A stretch of 64,000 nucleotides of DNA from Pogostemon cablin (Eukaryota > Streptophyta > Magnoliopsida > Lamiales > Lamiaceae): positions 27,903,542-27,967,541 of the forward strand of contig CM042963.1 of assembly GCA_023678885.1 (NCBI GenBank), written 5' to 3'. The translations under genes were made by a program, and so were the position numbers. This document shows positions 55,202-64,000 of this stretch, piece after piece. Within the stretch, counting starts at the first letter, position 1; each line of letters starts with the position of its first letter. Below the pieces are notes generated by a model. That model made no database searches and was not told the origin of the DNA. It saw only the letters and a list, made by a program, of their open reading frames with translations.

Positions 55202-58200
55202 ATGTCCCAAGACATCATATTCTGGTTCACTTTCTTCAATTCTATATTACACATCACGCATTCACTACCCGACGTTCCCATTCTACCAGATCCGGACCCG
55301 GCTGCAGTCCAAACCCAGACCCTGCACCGCACCCCACCCGCCACTATTCCCGCCTTACCCGAACAATCCGAAGCCTCCGGCTGCCCGCTCGACCTGCCCG
55401 AAGATCTCTTCCACGACATTAAGTACGCGTGCGGCGCCAAGCCCCACCACCGCCTCGATCTCCCCGGGCAGCTCCACCGCAGCCGCTGCTGCCCGGTTCT
55501 CGCCGCCTGGATCTACTCCGCCTACTCTGAAACCGGACTACGCCCGACCACCAAATCCCAGCCGCAGGCGGTGGCGTACGACATGCCCGTGCTGCCCGAC
55601 GACTCGGAGACGTGTGTGGACACTTTGGAGAAGGCGTTGATCAACAGAGGAATAGAGCTGGGCAGGCCGAACGAGACGTGCGACGTCGTATATTGTTACT
55701 GCGGGATTCGGCTGCACCCGTTCAGCTGCCCCGAGGCATTTTCGGTCAGCCAGGATGGGAAATTGGTGGCGGGGAAGGCGGTGAAGAAGCTGGAGAGGGA
55801 TTGCTTCGACGGCGGATACGGTGGCGGCGGCCTTCGCGGTTGCTCTAAGTGCCTCGACACCCTTTACTTGGTAACTTATTTGTCTAATTTACGCACGCAA
55901 ATCGTATGTATAATCCGGCTTATATATTCATAAACACGCGTTTACTTTATATTATACGGCGACGTATATTATAAAATAGGAATAAAGAGGATATAATAAT
56001 AAGGCAGCATTAATGTGCAAGTGTGCTTGTCTTTTTTCAGCTTTAGCAGCAGGAGTCACATGCTAGTCATTGTCCTATAGCCCCCACTTTTTGGCTTTTT
56101 CTCCCGCTACTATTTTCATTTTTCTCCAAATTTATGTTTAATGAATAAAGAAAATTATTTAGGAAAATACTGGTACTGCCATTAATTTCACCCTCCGGGT
56201 ATAATCTATCTCTATTGCCATCGTGGAATTCCAACTCAGCCGATTTGAAGTATAAACTATGAATTAAAAATTAATTATCTTAAGACAATCAGATTTTATA
56301 TGCGTAGTGATGAGAATGATGAAGAAAGATTTAAAAGTTTGCAATTCTAATTTTTGGACTTCGAAGTTTCCATTCTCTATCGAGGCAATCCGTGCGAGTT
56401 AACTAAAATAACTGTTTTTTTTTTAAATTACCAACGTATTAACTACGAAATCCGTTGGTAATTTTTTGTTGGTATAAGAGTGGATAAATTTTTAGTAACG
56501 TCCATTTCAGTGGATAATCCTTTGGTATTTTATATAATGATTCCGTTGATAAATAGCAATGGAAATGGAATAAAATCCTTAGCATTATGTGGGTAAAAGA
56601 AAAATATAGCAGTGGAAATGGAATAAAATCCTTAGCATTCCGTCGGTAAAAGAAAAATATATTTTTTTATTGGCAATCCGTTGATAAATTCCGATGTTAA
56701 AAAAGAGTTTTTTTATTGTAGTTGTAACACGAGTTGTGATATTACTGAATTACCACAAATCGAATTTTTTATTTCTAATGTAGTTAATTGGGATTTGGTA
56801 GATTATAAATAAATTATCAAGTATAAATAAATTAACCTGATGTAGCTGATGTAGTTACTTGGGTAGATTATAATTAGGGAAATTTCTCATCAACCTGATG
56901 TTCTAATAAATAAACTAATTGATTGTGCTATTATAAATTCAATTATTTATGAATTATGAGTAAGACTTGTGCATACTAATTACACAATTGATGTGCAATT
57001 ATGTTTGTTAATACTAATATTTTGGCGTGGTGTGTTTATTAAAAGTTACACGAAGTTAGTTCTGTATGGTTTAATGCTTTCTCTTATGTTACTTTGTAGT
57101 GATGTTACAAATACTTTTGCATAATGTGTTTAGTATCGCTTGATAAGCATTTGTTTAACCCATTGTGCCGAAGTATTAGTAATAATGTAACTATAGAGGT
57201 ATTAACATTAAATAATTAAATCCATTAGTTGGTGCGCACAAGATTTTGTGATGACTTATATATTTACAACTTAAAATAAAATATGAACAAATGAATAAAA
57301 AAATCACATATATATATAAAAGTTGAGAAGTAAGATATGGTAAATAGATTGAAGTTCAATGGATTGGGAATTGGGATGTTAGTCCACATTACTATTATGC
57401 AAATCAAATTATATATGGTTAAAATGTGCATTAAGCTGAGTTATTCACACAAGTACTAGGATTCATTAGATTTCCCGTCTTTTCTACGAGCATGATTTGG
57501 ACATCTACGGTTTATCTAATTTTCAAGCTTTATTAAGCTTTATATAGCTCTGCTTGTTAAGTCGTTTAGCAATGTGCATGATGAAGTTGCTGTTAAACTT
57601 TTAGTAAAACATGGGATGTGATGCTTATGTAAATACATTCATTTTTTTAGGCCTTAAGATGCGAGTTTAGAAGTGTCTTTATTTAGTCGAATGTTTAAGC
57701 TATTGGATAGCATCCTGTAAGGTATATTTATGCTTGATTTGGTCGACATTTCAGAGTCTCCGATCAGCTCTAGTTACTAATGCAGTGTGCATTTGATCTG
57801 GAGGGAAAGTAGGAATAGTAGAAGAGTGCTTTTTTTTTTTTTTTTTTTTTCTTAAAGGCCTGATTAGGATCCTTAAAGGACTAGTCATTCTTGCAGCTAC
57901 ACTGCTTTTTCTTGGTAGTATTTTAATTAATCATCTGCAATCGAAAAATGTTTTGAAGTATAACAGGGAATATTCTTAAACATACTGCTGCGACAGTGAA
58001 TTCCTTAAATTTGCAGCTTAATGGGGATAAAGCTGGAAGAAGCAACAGAACGGAGAGGACGAGTAAAATGCACAACCGTGACTGTGAGTTGATGGGCTTA
58101 ACTTGGCTTCTGAACAAAGACCGATCTGCTTACATACGAACTGTATCTGCTGTTTTAAGGGCTCTCATAATGACCACCGATGATGATTTCGACCCCATGT

Positions 58201-58364
58201 TTTGCAGCCTCAATACTGATGGAATGCCTCTCGCAGTTGATTCTTCTCAAATCACTAATCATTCTTCCTCGATTCATCACTACTTTCTGCCACTTCTATT
58301 CTTGTATGTGTCCATTTTTTTGTTCCTTGCTCCTTGTTACATGCCTCTATTTTTGCTCATGTAA
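55202..58364 (+). CDS. GPI-anchored protein, At4g28100-like (two exons)
   Basis: Exon 1 is 55202-55870 and exon 2 is 58017-58364, joined in phase 0 across a GT-AG intron (CTTG|gtaact, ttgcag|CTTAAT), giving 338 residues. Features: N-terminal signal peptide (1-22), a proline-rich stretch (23-56), a cysteine-rich extracellular region (61-260) with motifs SGCPLDLPEDLF, CCPVLAAWIYSAY, LPDDSETCVD, RPNETCDVVYCYCGIRLHP and MHNRDCELMGLTWLL, and a hydrophobic C-terminal tail expected for GPI attachment. Asn157 is a likely N-glycosylation site. It matches the uncharacterised Arabidopsis GPI-anchored protein At4g28100 (SPARK-domain family, from memory), slightly longer. Cell-surface location is inferred; the role is unknown. 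The first exon is much more GC-rich than its surroundings. No stop or frameshift is seen. Confidence 0.92.
55871..58016 (+). other. Intron of the GPI-anchored protein gene
   Basis: 2146 nt, GT-AG, AT-rich, with a 24-nt poly-T at about 57828-57851. It contains a decayed element at 56410-56720. Confidence 0.88.
56410..56720. mobile_element. Decayed MITE-like element in the intron
   Basis: Repeated ccgttggtaa / ccgttgataa phrases in both orientations and a right end whose reverse complement is CTACAATAAAAAAACTC, reminiscent of small CACTA-type elements (CACTACAAGAAAA). 56547-56661 holds a ~57-bp tandem duplication (ATGGAATAAAATCCTTAGCA twice). Confidence 0.45.
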
Positions 58365-59208
58365 TGCTCCTTGTCAAGTTTATTTTTTTGTTTGTTGTGA
58401 AAAAAATATTGTTCAACTAAGTTATTTTAGCTTGTACAATGCATTGTCTGTTGGCGCCTATTTCAATAGAACAAAGGAACTTATCGATCTGTAGTTTGAG
58501 ATTTTCCTTTAGGAGAAATTTAGAACAGTGTCAACCAGTGTTATAATCCCTAGTTACGTTCAAAGATTTACATTTTTTTTTCTTTTAACCGCGAATAATG
58601 AATATAATATTTTAATATATAGTGATTCAAAAGTTTACATTTTTTTTCTTTTAACCACGAATAATAAATATAATATTTTAATATAATACAATGATATTTT
58701 AGTATTTTTGCCTCTAATTTTAATTTGAATTAATAACAAATTGTGTAATAAAGTAAAATTTTTTAAGAATATTAACATTTAGGTGTGGATCCAAATTTAT
58801 TAAAAAGAGGAGTCTCAGTTCCGAGCCCTAGAAAATGTAAACTTTTAAATAAAACACTTAAAATGATAAATGTTATAATATATAAATATTATAACGGGAA
58901 TATTTTAAATAAATATTTTACCCAAGTCCGACTGTAGGTCTAATGAATAAGTTTGGAAGCAATATAAAAAGCAAAAAAGTAAAGATTAACAGATAAATAA
59001 AGAGTTGGTCTCTTGTCTTCGGATGCACAAGGTGTATAAGAGTATAATATTTTGTTCAAAATTATATACCTTTTAATTAATAAAGATATAATGTTTTTTA
59101 TTAAAAAGGTCGACTAAAATATGAATAATTTAAATATTTGATTACAAAAATTAAATTTTTTTTTTCGAAAATTATGAAATTTGATTATAGGCAAAGATTT
59201 GGGGTGAG
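58365..59208. other. 3' flank of the GPI gene; contains a 67-bp tandem duplication
   Basis: 58567-58700 has two copies of a segment with TTTACATTTTTTTT, TTTTAACC(g/a)CGAATAAT and AATATAATATTTTAATAT. The rest is AT-rich without genes; the polyadenylation signal of the upstream gene was not pinned down. Confidence 0.6.
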
Positions 59209-59909
59209 ACCGTCTTACGGATCTTAATTCATGAGACGAATTACCAGTTAATCCATCAAATATATTTTAAAGGGCCTTGTTTGATTCTAATCAAATTATA
59301 AAATTGAAAATTTAATTTTGAAATTAAATTAATTTGGTAATTTTATATTATGAAATTTAAAGAGTCCATTTTTTAATATATTAATTTTTTTTTAATTTAT
59401 ACTTTTTATCATTTGCAAATTTATTCAATTAATTTATTTTTTTATTTACATATTATAAAATTTATAAAATGTGATAATCAATTAATAAAAAGTGATAACA
59501 ATACTGTGAACTAATTCATGAACAAATTATAATATAAATGAAAAGTGATAACATTTAAAAAAAAGTGATAACATCTTTAATAAATAGGGATAATTAATTA
59601 AAAACATGTATTTCACGAATAATTTACTAGAATAATAAAGAGTGATAACACTTTTAATAAAAAGTGATGCCTAATTAAAGAAAAGAGATGATATCTAATT
59701 GAAATATTTCACTAATAATTCATTGGAATAAAAAGTGACAACATGCTTAATGTGATACGTGTTAAAAAAAAGTAATAATCGTATAATTTAATTTTTTTAC
59801 TAACAATTCATATAATAAATAAAAAATGATAATATTTTTAATATAAAGTGATACCTGATTAAGATAAAGTGATAATAAAATAGTTTAACTATCTAGTGAA
59901 CCAATGATG

Positions 59910-60007
<98 letters not shown>

Positions 60008-60317
60008 GATAATGATAATGATAATGATAATGATAATGATAATGATAATGATAATGACAATGATAATGATAATGATAATGATAATAATTAATAAATAAAA
60101 AATAAATTAAATAAATAATATTTTTATTAAAAGTAAAAAAAAAAATTGAAAGTAATGTGTATTCCATGCGCATGAAACATTAGTTGAAATTTAATTGTAT
60201 CTTAATTAGTGTAATCTAAACACAGTCCTTTTTTTAAATTTTTTTTAATTTAATATTAAATATATTTATTTAGGTTAATAAATAATTCGTCTCACGAATT
60301 AGGATCCGTGAAATGGT
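59209..60317. mobile_element. 1.1-kb element with ~38-bp inverted ends, microsatellite inside
   Basis: Left end ACCGTCTTACGGATCTTAAT(TCATGAGACG) and right end, reverse complemented, ACCATTTCACGGATCCTAAT(TCGTGAGACG) match at most positions. The interior is rich in AAAAGTGATAAC repeats (59470-59880), the same phrase seen in the MITEs at 53.7-54.1 kb. No transposase ORF. A target duplication was not identified. Confidence 0.6.
59905..60085. repeat. Compound microsatellite (TAA)n then (TGATAA)n
   Basis: About 70 bp of TAA units followed by about 105 bp of TGATAA units with one interruption (TGACAA). Long open frames across it are artefacts of the repeat. Confidence 0.97.
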
Positions 60318-60407
60318 TTAAAAATTAATTGATAAATAAATAGATATTATGGGTTTAATAAATAAATATAGGAAAGGCAAGGATAATGATTAACAGATAA
60401 ATAAATA

Positions 60408-60634
60408 CTCACTCCCTCCCACGGCAATGGTAATTTTTGCTTTTTGGCACGTGGATTAAAGAGTGTTATTATTAATGTGTAGTGGGTAGTTGTATCAGTG
60501 AGAGTGTGGGTCCCATATTTTAATTGTATTAGTGGGTTTGTGTGGGTCCCATGTGTGTAAAAAAGAAAAGTTGACTCTTTGGGTTGGACGTCCAAAATGA
60601 AAAAAAAGAGACTTTTTGGGTGGGACGGAGGGAG
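60408..60634. mobile_element. Stowaway-type MITE, same subfamily as 18481-18709
   Basis: Ends CTCACTCCCTCCCACGG and GGGTGGGACGGAGGGAG with TA outside. The interior (ATTAATGTGTAGTGGGTAGT, TGGGTCCCATGTGTGTAAAA) closely matches the MITE in the Tat 5' LTR. Confidence 0.88.
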
Positions 60635-60717
60635 TAGATACTTGTAAGACAAATCCTCTTTTTGAGTCGGTATTTGTTTGAGACGTTTGTGGATCATATT
60701 AAAGTATAATTATTATA

Positions 60718-60954
60718 CTCCCTCCATCCCAAATTCAAGTTCACGTTTACTGTAGATACGGAGTTTAAGAAAAATCACTTTTTGACTTACTTTTGAGGGT
60801 AGTATGGTATTTTTGGGTAATAAATAAATGATAAAGTATGTTATGTGTGTTAAAAAGGTGATGGCAAATTTGAAATTAAAGTATGTTAGAGGGATATTAG
60901 TTTGTTGTTTTTTCCTTTTATGGAAGTGTGAAGTTGAAGTTGGGACGGAGGGAG
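60718..60954. mobile_element. Stowaway-type MITE, different subfamily
   Basis: CTCCCTCCATCCCAAATTCA...AGTTGGGACGGAGGGAG, 237 bp, TA on both sides. Confidence 0.9.
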
Positions 60955-61130
60955 TATAAGTAAAATATATTTATTGATTGTTGAAGTATATTTTTTTATA
61001 AGTATGAGTGATATATAAAGTATAATTCTTGAGTGTTTTATTATGATTTACTACATACAAAATTTAAATACAATAAATATTTACTTATTATGAGCAATAC
61101 TTTAAACCATTGATGAATCTATCTTACTCA

Positions 61131-61572
61131 AGGGTTGTTTGGATGATGACTTTCTAGTGGGGGAATTGGAATGGAATAGAATAATGATGTTTGTTCGAAA
61201 AGTTTGATAGTACAGTATTTTCATTCCCATAAACTAGGGAATGGCTCATTCTTTAGGAAAATGAGATCTGTCATTTCATTCCTTGAAGCAATATGCGAAC
61301 ACTACAAATCATTTGTTTTCTATGAATTTTTTTTATTAAAAATATCAAAATACTCTTTTCTAAAGAAATGGTAAAATTATATAATAAATTATAAATAAAA
61401 ATTTTGTTTCATTTCTGAAAAAAATACGAACATACCAAACACAATCAATCACTACAATAGTCATTTCTAAAATCAATCAAACAATACTTATTGTAATACA
61501 AATTCATTCCCATTCCATATTACTACCATTACCATTCCAATTCACATCCCTTATAATAAAGCAAACGACCCC
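61131..61572. mobile_element. MITE with GGGTTGTTTGG ends, Tourist/PIF-like
   Basis: Left AGGGTTGTTTGG and right CAAACGACCC form inverted ends, continued inside by GGAATTGGAATGG / CCATTACCATTCCAATTC. TCA lies on both outer sides (61128-61130 and 61573-61575), fitting the 3-bp duplications of PIF/Harbinger elements. Confidence 0.65.
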
Positions 61573-62104
61573 TCAGTCTCCTTTACTCATCTCGCTTTCC
61601 ACCTCCAATTTATTCAACTTTGTCTTCAATATTTTATTCAACATGTTAAATCACAATCTTAAAGTGTGACAGGCACGGCATAATTTAAACAAATAGAAAT
61701 ATCTAAAATATTGCATGCAGCTATAGGTAATCAGTTACAAACCCAAACCATCATTTCAAAAACTAACTAATAACAACAATAAAGAAACAGAAGCAAGAAA
61801 CAAAAGAACTAATAAATAAAACAATACATCATTAAATTATTGTTTCTTATCTTTAATCAATCCAGATGCTCAACCCTTAAAACCTGAGATAACCCTGTAA
61901 AAAATGTACAAGAAAGAGAGGTCTTCAAACCATTCCTACGAATTATTTATTGGTCAAATTATCAGAATCAACACAGATTCAAATGAGCCTCTGGTTCAGC
62001 AAACTACCAAATACGAGCAGCAAGATAGTGCAATCAGTTTAGGATATCTCAAAGCAAAATTTGTAATTTTCCCTTTCAAACGCATACAATATAATTTTTG
62101 AACA
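61573..62104 (-). other. Intergenic / probable 3' UTR of the AIP1 gene
   Basis: AT-rich, no ORF. On minus it follows the AIP1 stop codon. Confidence 0.5.
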
Positions 62105-62362
62105 TTATTGTTGTGCTACCTTCCATACACGGATGCAAGGATCCTCACCAGAACTAACCAGTGTGTGGTCATCAAGGTAACCCAATCCGTAGACCCCTCC
62201 CAAGTGAGCCCCCTTGATCGTTGTCCGATCTGATGCTGGCTTGTCTACTTCATATAGAATAACACAAGTCTCAAGGGAACCAGTGGCAATCATGCTGCTA
62301 TTAGGAGACCAAGCCAAGCAGTTTATTCGGGCTGTGTGGTAGAGCATGTTTTTGAGCTTTAC
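62105..62362 (-). CDS. AIP1: Actin-interacting protein 1 (AIP1), last exon
   Basis: 85 codons plus TAA, read on minus after an acceptor (tttcaattccag|GTAAAG at 62363/62362): VKLKNMLYHTARINCLAWSP, then TGSLETCVILYEVDKPASDR, GAHLGGVYGLGYLDD, SSGEDPCIRVWKVAQQ. These are the final WD40 repeats of plant AIP1, a cytosolic seven-bladed double-propeller protein of about 600 residues that works with ADF/cofilin to disassemble actin filaments. The WD-type end IRVWKV and the GH-like dipeptide positions are kept. Earlier exons lie beyond the right edge. No defect is visible. Confidence 0.9.
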   Translation of the reverse strand, partial: VKLKNMLYHTARINCLAWSPNSSMIATGSLETCVILYEVDKPASDRTTIKGAHLGGVYGLGYLDDHTLVSSGEDPCIRVWKVAQQ

Positions 62363-64000
62363 CTGGAATTGAAATTTATGCCAAGAGAAAAAGCAGCTGG
62401 ATGAAATAGTAAAGGAAACAAAGAGGTTAAAATTAATCATAAGTTTATTAAAAAATGATGACAACAACTATATTAATAATAATATTAAGAAAAAAATTCA
62501 CAACTATAACACATCTCAAGGTTGTTTCACACAAATTAACAAACTTATTTAATATAAATATATAATTGTGTAAAATGACCTGATAAACACTGTAGTTAGC
62601 ATAGGATTATCAAATAGGCAGCAGTTTTATTAAAAAGTGAAAAGAAAATAAAAGAGTGCAGCAGATAAAGTTGTATCAGGCAAGATCCAAGGACGGTCGT
62701 GAAAGAGGCCAAACAGGCAGCCGAAGCCAAACAGGTGGCCCAAAAATTGTATTTTTAAAAGCAATGAAGCTATACTAGCAAAGATTCAATCAACCATGTT
62801 CATCAAGCGTAGTATAGGATTATATCACAAAAATGAAACAGAGAGAGTTTTGGATTTGAGCATTTATTTTTTAGGGTATTACTAGATGATAATTATTTTG
62901 AAGCAGTTTGTTCTCACGAAAGTCCGTTAAAACGGAATGGAAGGAGTACTTATTTTTAGAATAATAAAAGCTAAATCAATATATAAAAGGTGGAAGGTAA
63001 TGCATACCATTGCTATCACTAGGTTCCATTAACATGAGGAAAATGCAGCAATATATGGACACAATAACAATGTAAAATGTGTAAGGTGTTGCGCTTGAGT
63101 TGCAAGTGAGCCAGAGAGTAAGTTTGATTTGCAAGCAGAACTTTCACTTTAAAGGAAGTTTCGGATAATGAGCAAGCCGTTCAAACAAAATCAACCAATA
63201 TAATAAGCTGTTTAAGAAATGGCATATTTAACAGACAGTGCTGCCATTTCCTTGACATTAATTTTTATCATCTTAAGGAGAACCAACAAAATATAAATAA
63301 TAAGGTGTTGAGCTTCCACTAGCAACTTCTATATGGGTGTAAAATACCCTGGTCTACAGGAAGATTTTTACAAGTTACAGTTTCAATATACTACTAATTT
63401 ATTTATCGAGTAGTAAATTATGACTTCCATTAGTTGATGTGTCCCAGCTAGGCTGCGTAAATTGAAAAAGTATATAAGTGAGTGCGTAGTTCCTAATAGA
63501 AAGTTCAATAAATTATTTTCATTCAGCAAGAACAATTACATAGTTGATATTAGAGTTTATCATGCTGACTTCTAAATTGAGGGCCCGAGCATGATAAATC
63601 GGCAATGCATAGTATGCCAAAATATGAAGTAAAGCAAGCGTTTGGAGAGAATACAAGGAGAGCAAGCCATTTATACTCAATAGGAGGGGAAAAAAAAAAG
63701 ATTATCCACTAAAAAAAAATAATATGATTCATAAGAGGGTATACCAGACTATTCGAACAATTGAATCAAGTATTTAGATGAAGCGGCAAAGTCCTTGTTA
63801 ATAAAGTATTAAAGCCTATTGTGTATGAATCTACTTACTAACAGACGCACCTGTCGGCATTGGACGTTCTAAGTTCAGCTTGATATATCTTTTAGAACAA
63901 TAATTCAAACAATTGGAAGACATCCAGGTTGTGTTTGGACTGAGAGATTTGGGGAAGGATTTATTAATTCAAACCCCCTTAAAAAAAAATCCCTCCTTTA
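62363..64000 (-). other. AIP1 intron (at least 1.6 kb), no further exon recognised
   Basis: No block matching the preceding WD repeats of AIP1 was found up to the window end. It contains a LINE-tail-like stretch (62620-62790) and, at 62935-62955, a MITE-like end GGAATGGAAGGAGTA without partner. Confidence 0.6.
62620..62790 (-). mobile_element. LINE-tail-like fragment in the AIP1 intron
   Basis: On minus it contains GGCCACCTGTTTGGC near 62735 and ends TTTTTAATAAAACTGCTGCC, parallel to the phrase and 3' end of the insertion at 16726-17594. Short and diverged. Confidence 0.35.

Noticed and set aside
55093..55640. Antisense 115-residue and alternative plus-strand 148-residue frames over exon 1 of the GPI-anchored protein gene
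   Set aside because: GC-rich exon creates overlapping open frames; only the 55202 frame shows family motifs and splices in phase.
59889..60173. Long open frames across the TAA/TGATAA tract (poly-Ile/Met or Tyr/His proteins)
   Set aside because: Pure microsatellite translation; no start context or non-repeat homology.
1..64000. tRNA, rRNA or snoRNA genes
   Set aside because: No cloverleaf-like or rRNA stretch was noticed. The tRNA-like matches are the retrotransposon primer sites only.

Overview
This is nuclear DNA of a flowering plant, probably a eudicot. The evidence is plant-lineage retrotransposons (Athila, Tat and SIRE/Tork-like Copia), L1-type LINEs, Stowaway-type MITEs, and two plant genes with GT-AG introns. 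The window is mostly nested transposable elements (about 1-53 kb), followed by a gene-bearing, MITE-rich stretch (about 53-64 kb). No tRNA, rRNA or CRISPR array was found.

Layout. 1-3532: 5' part of an Athila-like element on the minus strand (LTR, tRNA-Asp-type primer site, unfamiliar ORF). 3533-9401: an LTR fragment, then a pol-less Athila-type element on the plus strand ending in a 1.86 kb 3' LTR. 9402-15710: a decayed SIRE-type Copia element (minus), interrupted by a solo Athila-type LTR with a perfect 5-bp target duplication, then a truncated LTR. 16595-17610: a 5'-truncated LINE-like tail with a 16-bp duplication. 18206-42274: one Tat-lineage Gypsy element expanded to 24 kb by later insertions: a Stowaway MITE in the 5' LTR, a deleted Athila-type element, a Copia relic, two solo Copia LTRs and a solo Athila-type LTR in the 3' LTR. 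Its gag-pol reads on plus; two extra ORFs lie antisense between pol and the 3' LTR, one with a visible TATA box. 42374-47526: nearly full-length L1 LINE (minus) with a 17-bp target duplication. 48115-53036: a composite region with short inverted ends carrying fragments of a CSLC-type glycan synthase and a receptor-kinase gene, minisatellites and interstitial telomere repeats. 53-64 kb: MITEs, a GPI-anchored protein gene like Arabidopsis At4g28100 (two exons, plus), and the last exon of an actin-interacting protein 1 (AIP1) WD40 gene (minus).

Only the GPI-anchored protein gene and the AIP1 exon look intact. All element ORFs carry stops or frameshifts, many of the kind expected from C-to-T decay of methylated DNA. 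The most interesting signals are a roughly 100-bp module repeated in the Athila-type LTRs and also present in one of two Copia LTRs, recurrent GTTCGACCA/TGGTCGAAC palindromes in LTRs and gag-pro linkers, the antisense gene pair of the Tat element, and the gene-fragment-bearing composite.
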